Positions 1 through 8,887 are shown, counted from the first letter of the stretch. The stretch is 64,000 nucleotides of DNA from Candidatus Nanoarchaeia archaeon (GCA_028716945.1 JAQUOT010000002.1:1-64000); one strand, 5' to 3'. Numbers and translations: made by a program. The notes: generated from the letters alone by a model not told the origin.

Positions 1-2
1 CC

Positions 3-158
3 CCGATTACCATTGATTGCGCATTGACCAGAAGGTGCTCTTATAAATGCGTATACTGTTACGGCCAGCTTCAGGCTAATGACGAGAAGAAAATGACCAA
101 AGAGGTGATCTTAAGGTTTCTTGATGAAAAGAGTCTACAACAATTATATCTGGTTTAA
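3..158 (+). pseudogene. Radical SAM protein N-terminal fragment at the window edge
   Basis: An open frame runs from the window edge to a stop at 156-158. Its first 43 codons read like a radical SAM enzyme, with a CSYKCVYCYG motif (C-x3-C-x2-C for the 4Fe-4S cluster) followed by MTKEVILRFLDE. From about base 131 the DNA instead encodes, on the other strand, the Walker B region of a KaiC-like ATPase, so the radical SAM frame stops being meaningful there. Bases 1-130 are clearly richer in G+C than the rest of the window and use different codons. Either the window begins at a chimeric contig end or this is a real rearrangement; a chimera is more likely. Confidence 0.6.
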
Positions 159-969
159 ATTTTTCAGGCAAGATAATTGGTTCAACATCAATTAATAATT
201 CTCCTTTGGCTTTCATTAATAAAGCATCAACACTTCTAGTAATATCAAAAGGATTGAATCTTTTTATTATTAAATTTCCTTTTTTAATTAATTCTTTTGG
301 ATTCCATCCAAATCCTTCCATATGTTCCATTAATCTTTCTTCAGATTCTTCAAAGCTCATATATAAGCATTTTTTTCCTTGTATTGCATGATAATTTAAA
401 GTTTGTAGACAGAAAATTGTTTTACCAGAACCAGCTCCTCCTGCAATTAAAACAGAACATCCTTTTGGAATTCCATCTTGAAATAATTCATCTAATCCTT
501 CAATTCCAGTTTTTATGAATTTTGTTGATGGTTTTATTGATTTGTCTTTTTTATTTCCAATAACTTTTATTATAGGTTTTCTTTGTTCTTTTATTTGTGC
601 TTCTTCTTTTTTTATTGTTCCCCTTCTTAATTCTTCACCCACCTCTTCTTTTATTTTTTTCATATCTATTTCTATATTTTTTGTTTTTGGTTTGTGAATT
701 GGATTTATTTTTAGATGATGTTCTTTCAAGCTTACAACTTTTGGTAGATTATTATCTTCTTCTATTTCTTTATTCCAATAATATAATTTAGCCATATTTA
801 TTTTTCTTAGAAATACTTTATTTTGGCCTTCTAACAAGTGTAATCTTGCTAAAACTGTGTGTCTAGCTAGATTTAATTTTTTCATAATTTCAGAAATAGT
901 TAAACCTTGTTTGTGACTTTTAAGAAGATCTTCTATTGTAATCTGATGTTTATCTTTCTCTTTTTTCAA
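76..969 (-). CDS. KaiC-like RecA-fold ATPase with N-terminal HTH, 3' truncated
   Basis: The protein starts with a helix-turn-helix-like segment (residues about 12-60), followed by a charged linker and a KaiC/RadA-type RecA fold. Walker A is AGGAGSGKT (residues 176-184), the FEESEER acidic segment follows, and Walker B is IIVVDS. Family members are ATP-dependent signalling or regulatory proteins in archaea. The TTG start at 967-969 is preferred because an AGGTGG Shine-Dalgarno sits five bases upstream. The last 18 or so residues come from unrelated sequence below base 131, so the natural C-terminus is missing. The neighbouring KaiC-like protein and membrane sensor suggest one signalling unit. 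Confidence 0.75.
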   Translation of the reverse strand: MKKEKDKHQITIEDLLKSHKQGLTISEIMKKLNLARHTVLARLHLLEGQNKVFLRKINMAKLYYWNKEIEEDNNLPKVVSLKEHHLKINPIHKPKTKNIEIDMKKIKEEVGEELRRGTIKKEEAQIKEQRKPIIKVIGNKKDKSIKPSTKFIKTGIEGLDELFQDGIPKGCSVLIAGGAGSGKTIFCLQTLNYHAIQGKKCLYMSFEESEERLMEHMEGFGWNPKELIKKGNLIIKRFNPFDITRSVDALLMKAKGELLIDVEPIILPEKFKPDIIVVDSFHQETLRSPLWSFSSRH

Positions 970-973
970 AAAA

Positions 974-979
974 CCACCT
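974..979 (-). promoter_or_regulatory. Shine-Dalgarno that decides a TTG start
   Basis: On the minus strand AGGTGG lies five bases before a TTG codon at 969-967. No ATG lies near enough to compete, so this site supports the TTG start of the KaiC-like gene. Confidence 0.65.
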
Positions 980-1103
980 ATTTTTTAGTATTTTATTTAT
1001 TTATAAATGTTACTCATTTATCATATATGCAATTGATAGACGTCTATCACACATTAATATCAATATATATAGAACTTTTAAATGTATTTTAATAAAAACT
1101 ATT

Positions 1104-1637
1104 TTATTTAACTTCAATAACTTTATCAACAAACTGAGAAAGTTGAGAAAGCATTTTTGGATCCATTTCTTTTTCTAAAGAAATGATTACCCCAGATACG
1201 TCTAGACTTTTCATTTTATTTACTAAGAAATGTGCGAATTTAGTAACACTTCCAGAATCATTATAAATTAATAAAGTAGATAAAGAATCAAAGAAAAATA
1301 CCTTTTCTCCAGGAATGCTTTTTATAGCAGAGGTAGATGATATAGAAATACTGGTTAATTCTTTTGGGTTTCCTATAAATATTGCATTTTCTTTGTTTTT
1401 AGCAGATGTAGGGGTTATTGCATCTATAATAAATATTTTTTTTGTATTGATATTATATTTTTCTAATATTTTAATTAAAGAATCATAAGGTTTGTTTACA
1501 GTTACATATACTGCAGAAATATTTTTTTGATTGCAATAATATTTTAACATTTGCATAGAAGTTGAAATATATTTTTCTGCAGACGTTACAAGTAGAACAA
1601 TCTCTCCTTTTTTTAGTTCAGAAAAATTTATAGCCAT
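1104..1637 (-). CDS. KaiC-like protein lacking Walker A
   Basis: A 177-residue protein has the pattern of a degenerate RecA/KaiC fold. An N-terminal strand VLLVTS sits where a P-loop would be but has no GxxxxGK[ST]. A second strand (KIFIIDA) and a Walker-B-like strand KVFFFDSLSTLLIYND follow. Similar P-loop-less KaiC relatives (DUF7504/DUF835-like) accompany archaeal sensor proteins. It lies 11 bp downstream of the sensor gene on the same strand, so the two are probably co-transcribed. It probably binds a partner rather than hydrolysing ATP; that role is inference. Confidence 0.55.
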   Translation of the reverse strand: MAINFSELKKGEIVLLVTSAEKYISTSMQMLKYYCNQKNISAVYVTVNKPYDSLIKILEKYNINTKKIFIIDAITPTSAKNKENAIFIGNPKELTSISISSTSAIKSIPGEKVFFFDSLSTLLIYNDSGSVTKFAHFLVNKMKSLDVSGVIISLEKEMDPKMLSQLSQFVDKVIEVK

Positions 1638-1648
1638 TTTAAATTAAT

Positions 1649-3592
1649 TTATTTTTTATTAAGTTTCAAACTAGCTTTTTTAAGTATATTTTCTTCTTTT
1701 TTAATATCTCTAACAGTTGCTTCTACTACAAATTTACCATCGATTTTTACATAACTTAAACGTACTGTAGCTAAAAACTCTTCACCATTCTTTCTTTTAT
1801 GTATCCATTCAAAGAAATTATTTCCATTCTTTACTGCTTTTTCAATCATTTTTTTAGCTTTTACAGAAGACAGTTGCCCATCAGGTTGGTATTTAGGAGA
1901 TAATGTCCATGGATTTGTAGAAACGAAATCTTTTTCATTTTTAGCTTTAAACATTTTTATTGTAGTAGGATTTCCAGAAGTAAATTTCCAAGTTGGTGGT
2001 TCGATTGTCATAATAGCATCTGTTGAAAGTTCATAAAGAGATTGATATTTCTTTTCAGATCCACTTACTTCTTCTTTTCCTCTTATTTTATTAAAGATTG
2101 TTGTTTCAAGAGCAAAGTGTGCACTTTGGATAAGTTGTTCATATGCTATTGCGAGCTGTCCTATTACTCCAGGCATATTTTTTGTATCAGAAGAAACTTT
2201 TACATTTAAATTACCAGAACTTATTTCATCTGCAACTTTTTCTAATTTAGATAATGGATTAACAATTGATCTTATAATAAAAAAGGACATTATAATTCCA
2301 AAAATAATTATAATTAAACTTAATATTATCTTAAATATAAGGATTTTATTTAAATTATTGATGACTTTGTGAGCGTATATATCTGAAATTCTTTTTTCTT
2401 CTACATACCATTTGGTATATAATTCTCTAAGTTCTTGTTTATATTCTTGATATTGACTTCCAACAATTAAATTATAAGCCGTAGTTGTATCTCCTTTTTC
2501 CATTGCAGCAAATGCGCCTAATTCTAAATCAACTAAGGCTAAATTAACTCTATCTAATTCTTTAAGATATCCATATACTAATTCTTTATCTTCTATATTT
2601 CTTTTACTTTTACTTAAAAGAATTCTTGCCCCATTTTTTAATAAATTATCTAATACAATTCCTTGTTGGTCATACCAATCTTTATGTATCTTTGCTTCAG
2701 ATGTTTCTTTTTTAATAGAATGTAATAATGCTGCTTCAGCATTTGAAGTTAACAGGGCATCATAACTTATTACTTCTTCTACCATTACTTGTAAGGGGGC
2801 TTCAACTTCGTCTATTTGTTTTAAATTTATATCATTTTGGTATATAACCAAAGAAGTAAGTGCAGCTAAAATAATTGTAAATGAAATAAGCATAGAAGAA
2901 CCTATAATTAATTTTTGTTTTATACTATACTTTACTTCAAATTTACTATTTGAATTATTTTTAGAATTTAGTAAAAATAAAGAAATGCCTATTAATATAA
3001 ATAAAATTGAGCTAGGGATTGACATAGCTTTTGATATATTTGGTATAGCCGAAGTTAATAAAGAAACCCCAGAAATATATCCAACAAGAACTATTATTGA
3101 AATTAATATTATAATTGATCCAAACACCTTATTTGCTTTTTTAGCACAAGAAGAACAGAAAAGATTCATAAAACTTATAGTCATTATTAAAAAAAAGTTA
3201 AATATAGTTGCAATAGAAGGTACAGAGACAGGTAAGGTTTTAGAATAGGGTATATAATTTGGATTTATAAAATATTCAATATTTAAATCTAAACCCATTA
3301 TATTTAAAATAGAAATTAATATGATTAATAATATAAATGAGGAGAATATTACTATAAGAAAAACAAACAATCCTGATTCTTTATTTTTTATCTCATCTTT
3401 TTTTACAAGAGAATAAAGTAAAATACTGCTCATTAAAAAAGAAACAGCACTTAAAAATTTCATTTCAACTGTGCCTAATAAAAGAGTTCTTAAAGAAGGA
3501 ATGTCTGCTACCCAACCAATAATAATCAAAATTCCTACAATTGCGATTATACAAGAAAATAGTTTTATTAACCTATTATTATCTAGCGTCAT
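1649..3592 (-). CDS. Membrane sensor with HAMP and PAS domains, no kinase domain
   Basis: The N-terminal half has about six to seven hydrophobic segments (residues about 10-210). An extracytoplasmic region of about 170 residues is bracketed by further membrane helices, as in four-helix-bundle sensors. Next come a HAMP-like segment (RSIVNPLSKLEKVADEISSG, about 440-490) and a PAS domain (about 515-635, with ELSTDAIMTIEPP and FLATVRLSYVKIDGKFV). The chain ends about ten residues after the PAS domain, so there is no histidine kinase, GGDEF or methyl-accepting module. It presumably signals through a separate partner, the KaiC-like protein encoded 11 bp downstream being the obvious candidate. The ATG start follows GAGGTACT. 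Confidence 0.7.
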   Translation of the reverse strand: MTLDNNRLIKLFSCIIAIVGILIIIGWVADIPSLRTLLLGTVEMKFLSAVSFLMSSILLYSLVKKDEIKNKESGLFVFLIVIFSSFILLIILISILNIMGLDLNIEYFINPNYIPYSKTLPVSVPSIATIFNFFLIMTISFMNLFCSSCAKKANKVFGSIIILISIIVLVGYISGVSLLTSAIPNISKAMSIPSSILFILIGISLFLLNSKNNSNSKFEVKYSIKQKLIIGSSMLISFTIILAALTSLVIYQNDINLKQIDEVEAPLQVMVEEVISYDALLTSNAEAALLHSIKKETSEAKIHKDWYDQQGIVLDNLLKNGARILLSKSKRNIEDKELVYGYLKELDRVNLALVDLELGAFAAMEKGDTTTAYNLIVGSQYQEYKQELRELYTKWYVEEKRISDIYAHKVINNLNKILIFKIILSLIIIIFGIIMSFFIIRSIVNPLSKLEKVADEISSGNLNVKVSSDTKNMPGVIGQLAIAYEQLIQSAHFALETTIFNKIRGKEEVSGSEKKYQSLYELSTDAIMTIEPPTWKFTSGNPTTIKMFKAKNEKDFVSTNPWTLSPKYQPDGQLSSVKAKKMIEKAVKNGNNFFEWIHKRKNGEEFLATVRLSYVKIDGKFVVEATVRDIKKEENILKKASLKLNKK

Positions 3593-3652
3593 AGTACCTC
3601 TTTTTTATATTTTATAGAATATTAGTATTTATATACCTTTTTCTTTCAAAAA

Positions 3653-3663
3653 CTTTATATATT
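3653..3663 (+). promoter_or_regulatory. TATA box of the aspS operon
   Basis: CTTTATATATT is centred about 25 bp before the aspS ATG, the usual archaeal distance from TATA box to transcription start. The aspS message is therefore probably leaderless. Confidence 0.55.
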
Positions 3664-3682
3664 CTTTAAAAGACTTAATTCT

Positions 3683-5491
3683 ATGCCAAAAACTAGTTTA
3701 AGAACACACACTTGTGGTGAACTTACAGTTAAATCTCTAAAAGAAAGACCTATTTTATGTGGTTGGGTTCATAGCAGAAGAGATCATGGCGGAGTTATTT
3801 TTATTGATTTAAGAGATAAATATGGAATGACTCAAATTGTATTTGAACCACAATGTAAATTCTTTAAAGAAGCAGATCAATTAAGAAGAGAAGATTGCAT
3901 TAAGATTTCAGGAAATGTAAGAAAAAGACCTAGAGGAATGAAAAATGAAAAAATTTCTACAGGAGAGATTGAAGTTACTGTTAGCAAATTAGAAGTTTTA
4001 AATAAATCAGAAGTTCCTCCATTTGAAATTGATGATAGAATTGAAAGCAATGAAGAATTAAGATTAAAATATAGATATTTAGATTTGAGAAGACCTTTAA
4101 TGCAAGAAAGATTAGCAATGAGACATAAACTTGCGATGGCAACTCGTGAATATATGAATTCACAATCTTTTTTAGAAATTGAAACTCCTATGTTAGTAAA
4201 AACAACTCCTGGTGGAGCAAGAGTATTCAAAGTTCCTTCAAGAGTAAATCCTGGAAAATTTTATGCTTTGCCAGAATCACCACAATTATACAAACAATTG
4301 TTAATGGTGGCTGGTTGTGATAGATATTATCAATTAGCAAGATGTTTAAGAGACGAAGATTTAAGAGCAGATAGACAGCCAGAGTTTACCCAAGTTGATG
4401 TAGAAATGTCTTTTGTTGACGCAATTGATGTTCAAAATATTATAGAAGGTTTATTAAAACATTTATTCAAAGAAGGATTAAACTTACATGTTAAAACTCC
4501 TTTCCAAAGAATTCCTTATTGGGAAGCAATGGAAAAATATGGTTCTGATAAACCAGACTTAAGATTTGATTTAGAATTAAAAGATATTACAGAAGAATCA
4601 AAAAAATCTGATTTTGGTGTTTTTAAAAATGCACAAATGGTAAAATGTCTTTGTGTTCCAAAAGGTTCACAATTTTCAAGAAAAGAACTTGAAGAATTAG
4701 AAAGTTTTGTAAAAATTTACAAAGCAAAAGGTTTAGCTTATTTTAAAATTACAAAAGGAAAATTAGATTCTGCATTTGCAAAATATTTTAATGATAAAGT
4801 GCAAAAAGAAATAATTTATAAAACTCATGCTAAGGATGGAGATTTATTATTATGTGTAGCAGATATTCCAGAAATTGCTTATGCTGCAACAGGTGCATTA
4901 AGATTAGAACTTGGAAAAAAATTAAAATTAATCAATCCAAAAGATTATAAATTCTGTTGGGTTGTAGATTTCCCATTGTATGAAAAAGTAGAAGGTAAAT
5001 GGGAAGCAAGACATCATATTTTTACAATGCCCCGTGAACAAGATATGGAATATTTAAAAAAAGATCCAGAAAAAGTTCTTGGAAAAATGTATGATGTAGT
5101 ATTAAACGGGGTTGAAATTGGTGGCGGATCTATCAGAATACACAAAAAAGATATTCAAGCTAAAGTTTTAGAAGTTATTGGTTTAACTTATGAAGAAGCT
5201 CAGAAAAAATTCGATTTCTTATTAGAAGCCTTTCAATATGGAGCTCCACCTCACGGAGGAATAGCTCTAGGATTTGATAGATTAGTTGCTTTAATTTGCA
5301 AAGCAAAAGATAACGATATTAGAGAAGTAATTGCTTTCCCAAAAAATAAAGCAGCAGAATGTCCTTTGGATGGTTCTCCACAAGATTGGCAAGAATCTAT
5401 GTTGAAAGAACTGAATATGAAACTTGATTTTGTTAAAAGAGAGAATCAAGAAAAAACCGATAAATTTTCAAAATATCATCCACAAAACTAA
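3683..5491 (+). CDS. aspS: Aspartyl-tRNA synthetase, bacterial type, probably non-discriminating
   Basis: At 602 residues this is the long bacterial form: anticodon-binding OB fold at the N-terminus, class II core and the inserted GAD-like domain (about 300-410). Motif 2 (CLRDEDLRADRQPEFTQ) and motif 3 (GIALGFDRLV) are intact. In the OB fold, His35 (RRDHGG) and Gly85 (KRPRG) match the His31/Gly82 pair that I recall marking non-discriminating Pseudomonas AspRS, where discriminating enzymes carry Leu and Lys. Such an enzyme charges both tRNA-Asp and tRNA-Asn with Asp. The nearby gatC and gatA supply subunits of the matching amidotransferase. Most archaea have a shorter archaeal-type AspRS, so bacterial origin by transfer is likely. 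Confidence 0.95.
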   Translation: MPKTSLRTHTCGELTVKSLKERPILCGWVHSRRDHGGVIFIDLRDKYGMTQIVFEPQCKFFKEADQLRREDCIKISGNVRKRPRGMKNEKISTGEIEVTVSKLEVLNKSEVPPFEIDDRIESNEELRLKYRYLDLRRPLMQERLAMRHKLAMATREYMNSQSFLEIETPMLVKTTPGGARVFKVPSRVNPGKFYALPESPQLYKQLLMVAGCDRYYQLARCLRDEDLRADRQPEFTQVDVEMSFVDAIDVQNIIEGLLKHLFKEGLNLHVKTPFQRIPYWEAMEKYGSDKPDLRFDLELKDITEESKKSDFGVFKNAQMVKCLCVPKGSQFSRKELEELESFVKIYKAKGLAYFKITKGKLDSAFAKYFNDKVQKEIIYKTHAKDGDLLLCVADIPEIAYAATGALRLELGKKLKLINPKDYKFCWVVDFPLYEKVEGKWEARHHIFTMPREQDMEYLKKDPEKVLGKMYDVVLNGVEIGGGSIRIHKKDIQAKVLEVIGLTYEEAQKKFDFLLEAFQYGAPPHGGIALGFDRLVALICKAKDNDIREVIAFPKNKAAECPLDGSPQDWQESMLKELNMKLDFVKRENQEKTDKFSKYHPQN

Positions 5492-5496
5492 TATTC

Positions 5497-6204
5497 ATGA
5501 AAGAGAATAAAATAGTAGTCGTAGACTTTTCAGGGACTTTAATAAAACCCTTTGTAGCTGAAGAAGCTAATTTAATTAGATATAGGATTTTAGGAATACC
5601 AACACCTTCTAAAGAAGAACATGCTAAATTACATGGAACAAAAGGACATTATGATATAATAAAAGAACATATCTCTAAAATCTACGGTATTAAAGAAGAT
5701 ATGAATTTTAAATATGTACAAAATTATGGTTCTGAAATTGATTTATCTGGAAAAGATATTAAAACAATGATAATGACAGACCTTTTTAGAATTTGTATGT
5801 ATGAAGTTGCTGCAAAACATAAATTAGGTATATATGCAGATGGACTTTTAGATTCTTTAAAGAAAATACAAAAAAAAGGATTTAAATTAGCTATAGTCTC
5901 TGGAGTGCGTGAAGATATTATTACTGGATTATTAGAAATAACAAGATGTCCTATAAAATTTGATTATTTATATGGACAAGATCCTGTTTTAAGCAGAGAA
6001 GATAATTTATTTTTAGATAAAGAACTATCTAAACAAGGAAAAATAGAATATATTCTTGGAGATAAACTAGAAGACTTAGAACCAGCAAAAAAATTAAAAG
6101 CAAAATCAATTTTTGTAACTTGGGGTCATGCAACTGGAGGAGAAAAAGAAATTGCAGATTATACAATTAAAAATGCTAAAGAATTAGAAGGAATCATCCA
6201 ATGA
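5497..6204 (+). CDS. HAD-superfamily hydrolase
   Basis: A 235-residue HAD protein lies 5 bp after aspS and overlaps gatC by 4 bp. Motif I is VVDFSGTLI, with the nucleophile Asp followed at +2 by Ser instead of the usual general acid Asp. Motif II is IVSG, and the motif IV region reads YILGDKLEDLEPAKKLKA. A helical cap lies between about residues 15 and 105. The missing +2 Asp suggests altered chemistry or a different substrate type. The substrate cannot be told from sequence; a link to amino acid or tRNA metabolism is only suggested by position. Confidence 0.75.
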   Translation: MKENKIVVVDFSGTLIKPFVAEEANLIRYRILGIPTPSKEEHAKLHGTKGHYDIIKEHISKIYGIKEDMNFKYVQNYGSEIDLSGKDIKTMIMTDLFRICMYEVAAKHKLGIYADGLLDSLKKIQKKGFKLAIVSGVREDIITGLLEITRCPIKFDYLYGQDPVLSREDNLFLDKELSKQGKIEYILGDKLEDLEPAKKLKAKSIFVTWGHATGGEKEIADYTIKNAKELEGIIQ

Positions 6205-6485
6205 AAGTAGATCAAGAACTAATTAAAAGAGTAGCAAAGAATGCTAGATTGGAATTAACAGATAAAGAACTAAAAGATTTTGAAAAACAATTCAATGAAA
6301 TTCTAGAATATTTTAATTTAATTCAAGATGCAGATACAAAAAATGTAAAAGAATCTTTCCATCCTATTGAAATTAAAAATCATTTAAGAGAAGATATTAT
6401 AAAAGACTCATTAAGCCAGGATGATGCCTTAAAAAATGCAAGACATCAATCCAATAATTATTTTAAAGGACCAAAGGCAATTTAA
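6201..6485 (+). CDS. gatC: Asp/Glu-tRNA amidotransferase subunit C
   Basis: The 94-residue protein has the GatC pattern: an N-terminal helix (RVAKNARLELTDKELKDFEKQFNEILEYF) and an extended tail (HPIEIKNHLREDIIKDS) that wraps the A-B interface in known complexes. It overlaps the HAD gene by ATGA, indicating translational coupling. With gatA 260 bp downstream and aspS upstream it points to transamidation of Asp-tRNA(Asn), possibly also Glu-tRNA(Gln). No gatB lies in the window. Confidence 0.85.
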   Translation: MKVDQELIKRVAKNARLELTDKELKDFEKQFNEILEYFNLIQDADTKNVKESFHPIEIKNHLREDIIKDSLSQDDALKNARHQSNNYFKGPKAI

Positions 6486-6486
6486 A

Positions 6487-6747
6487 ATGGCAGAACTAGC
6501 ACCAGATTTAAATTCAAAAAGAAGAGAGTTGGATAGAGATTTAGAAGAATTAAAAGAAGCAATTAAAAATTTAAATTTTCGTAAAATAGAAAGTATAATG
6601 GAAAGTGCAAATGAAAAAGTAAATACATTGGAAAGATATGGGATAGATGTTAGAGAAGAAAAAGCAAAATTAATAGCCTATTTAAAGGAATTTACTCAAC
6701 TTAAAGAAGAAGAAAAACAATGGCCTAAATTACCTTCACAATATTAA
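6487..6747 (+). CDS. Small coiled-coil protein between gatC and gatA
   Basis: An 86-residue, strongly charged helical protein begins one base after the gatC stop and ends one base before the gatA start, so it is part of the operon. Residues about 8-50 (RRELDRDLEELKEAIKNL) show heptad-like spacing, and it ends in a proline-containing tail. I do not recognise a family. Its position suggests an accessory to the amidotransferase, but that is only inference. The ATG at 6487 is preferred because longer versions overlap gatC. Confidence 0.6.
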   Translation: MAELAPDLNSKRRELDRDLEELKEAIKNLNFRKIESIMESANEKVNTLERYGIDVREEKAKLIAYLKEFTQLKEEEKQWPKLPSQY

Positions 6748-6748
6748 A

Positions 6749-8059
6749 ATGAAAGATTTACAAAAGAAATTAAAAGATATTAACAAAGAGTATAATTACT
6801 TTAATGTAATTTGTGATGATTTACAAGAACAATATAAAAATGCAAATAAAAAAGGAAAGTTATATGGAATGCCTATTTCTATAAAAGATTGTGTTTGTGT
6901 TAAAGACGTAGAAACAAGAGGAGGTTCTAAAATTTTAGAAGGTTACAAACCTACATTTAATGCAACAGTTGTACAAAGATTAATTGATCAAGGTGCTATT
7001 ATTTTAGGTAAAACAAGTCAAGATGAATTTGGTTTTGGTTCTTTTTCAACACATACTTATAATATTCCTAAAAATCCTTTTGATAAAACAAGATCTTGTG
7101 GAGGTTCTTCTGGAGGCTCTGCAGGTATAACAAGAAAATTATCTGATTTAAAAATAAAACACGTTTCTATTGCAGAATCTACAGGAGGTTCTATTGCTTG
7201 TCCTGCTGCTTTTTGTGGTGTTTATGGTTATACTCCTACTTATGGATTGTTTAGTAGATATGGACTATTAGATTATGGAAATTCTTTAGATAAAATAGGA
7301 ATAATGGCAGATAATTTAAAAGATATAAAAACCGTTTTTGAAGTTGTAAAAGGTTATGATGAAAAAGATTCAACTTCTTTAAATTTAGAAAAAACTCCTT
7401 TGAATAAAGATGATTCTATTAAAAAAGTTGCAATCATAAAAGAAACTTTGAATGTTGATCCAGAAATAAAAGAAGCAATTATAAAAACTGTTAAAGCAAA
7501 ATTCGGAAGTTATGATGAAATTTCTCTTCCTATTGTAGAAAAATATGCAACACCTTGTTATTATATTATTGCAGTTTCAGAAGCAAGTACAAACTTAGCT
7601 AAATACTGTGGATTAAGATACGGAGCTGCAGAAGAACTAAAAGGAACTTTTGATGAATACTTTACTAAAGTTAGAACTAAATATTTTGAACCAGAATCTA
7701 AAAGAAGAATCATGTTAGGTACTTTCACAAGAATGGCTGGTTATAGAGATGCATTTTACTTGAAAGCAGCAAAAGTAAGAACTATGATTATTAATGAATA
7801 TAAAAAAGCATTCCAAAAATACGATTTAATTATTAGTCCTACAATGCCAATTGTTGCTCCTAAATTTTCAGACATAGAAAAATTAACTCCTTTACAAAAT
7901 TATATGATGGATATTATGACAGTGGGTCCTAACTTGGCAGGATTACCTCATTTATCTTGTAATGCAGGATATTCAAAAAAAGAAAAATTACCTATTGGAA
8001 TAATGTATATAGCAAATCATTTAAATGATTATAAATTAATGAATGATAAATTAAAATAA
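6749..8059 (+). CDS. gatA: Asp/Glu-tRNA amidotransferase subunit A
   Basis: The 436-residue amidase-signature protein has the complete Ser-cisSer-Lys triad: Lys in GMPISIKDCV, cis-Ser in CGGSSGGSAG and the nucleophile Ser in AESTGGSIACPAA. It releases ammonia from glutamine for conversion of Asp-tRNA(Asn) or Glu-tRNA(Gln), acting with GatC and GatB. It is slightly shorter than typical bacterial GatA (about 480). The stop abuts the stop of the convergent gene at 8060. Confidence 0.92.
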   Translation: MKDLQKKLKDINKEYNYFNVICDDLQEQYKNANKKGKLYGMPISIKDCVCVKDVETRGGSKILEGYKPTFNATVVQRLIDQGAIILGKTSQDEFGFGSFSTHTYNIPKNPFDKTRSCGGSSGGSAGITRKLSDLKIKHVSIAESTGGSIACPAAFCGVYGYTPTYGLFSRYGLLDYGNSLDKIGIMADNLKDIKTVFEVVKGYDEKDSTSLNLEKTPLNKDDSIKKVAIIKETLNVDPEIKEAIIKTVKAKFGSYDEISLPIVEKYATPCYYIIAVSEASTNLAKYCGLRYGAAEELKGTFDEYFTKVRTKYFEPESKRRIMLGTFTRMAGYRDAFYLKAAKVRTMIINEYKKAFQKYDLIISPTMPIVAPKFSDIEKLTPLQNYMMDIMTVGPNLAGLPHLSCNAGYSKKEKLPIGIMYIANHLNDYKLMNDKLK

Positions 8060-8356
8060 TTAATCTTGTGGTTGTGAACTAGGAATTAATCTTGATTTAT
8101 ACAATTCTTTAAAATTTTTTTCATCGTCTTTGCTTTCTTCCCATAAACCAAATAACGATTCAATTCCAGTCCCCGAAGGAACAATGGTTCTGCTTTCAGC
8201 AACTCTAAGAGAAACACTTCCAAAATTTTCTGGATTATTAAGATATTTTTGAATAAATTCTTGGTGATATTTATTTATTTTTTCCATCAATCTTATTTCA
8301 TATTCAGATAGAGGAACTATTTGAACTATTTTACACATTGGAATTATTTCTACCAT
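8060..8356 (-). CDS. Hypothetical protein, 98 residues
   Basis: The gene is convergent with gatA, and the two stop codons are directly adjacent. The protein has an N-terminal mixed segment (MVEIIPMCKIVQIVPLS), a central helix (EIRLMEKINKYHQEFIQKYL) and a polar C-terminus. There are no membrane segments and no motif I recognise. An A+T-rich promoter-like stretch lies upstream at 8357-8400. Coding bias resembles the neighbours, so it is probably a real gene of unknown function. Confidence 0.5.
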   Translation of the reverse strand: MVEIIPMCKIVQIVPLSEYEIRLMEKINKYHQEFIQKYLNNPENFGSVSLRVAESRTIVPSGTGIESLFGLWEESKDDEKNFKELYKSRLIPSSQPQD

Positions 8357-8407
8357 ACTATAATAATAATCAGAAACTATTTAAATCTAATCTAATTTAA
8401 TAATTAA

Positions 8408-8887
8408 ATGAAAATATCAATAAAAAAAGGGCTGGGATTTGGATTAACTTCTGGAATAATTACAACTTTAGGTTTAATAATTGGATTATATTCAAGTACA
8501 AATTCTAAATTAGTTGTTATTGGTGGAATATTAACAATTGCAATAGCAGATGCATTTTCTGATGCTTTAGGTATGCATATGTCAGAAGAGTATTCTAGAA
8601 AACAAAAATCAAATAGTATATGGGAAGCAACAATTTCTACTTTTATTTCTAAATTTGCATTTGCCTTGACTTTTATAGTTCCTGTTTTAGCTTTAAGTTT
8701 AGGTTTAGCAGTTATTGTAAGTATAATTTGGGGTTTATCTTTAATAATTATTTTTAGTTATATTATGGCAAAAGAAGAAAAAATAAATCCTTTTAGAGTT
8801 ATAAGAGAACATTTACTCATAGCTATCATAGTTGTAATAGCAACATATTATGTTGGAAAATTAATAGACTTTTATTTTGGAGTTTAA
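8408..8887 (+). CDS. VIT1/CCC1-family transporter, short form
   Basis: Residues 1-159 contain about five hydrophobic helices. The first two carry the family signature GFGLTSGIITTLGLIIGL and ADAFSDALGMHMSEEYS, in which the acidic residues line the Fe2+/Mn2+ path in VIT1/CCC1 transporters. The cytoplasmic metal-binding insert of plant VIT1 is absent, as in many prokaryotic members. It probably exports or sequesters divalent iron or manganese. The 3' end overlaps the end of the convergent rlmH gene by 4 bp. Confidence 0.75.
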   Translation: MKISIKKGLGFGLTSGIITTLGLIIGLYSSTNSKLVVIGGILTIAIADAFSDALGMHMSEEYSRKQKSNSIWEATISTFISKFAFALTFIVPVLALSLGLAVIVSIIWGLSLIIIFSYIMAKEEKINPFRVIREHLLIAIIVVIATYYVGKLIDFYFGV

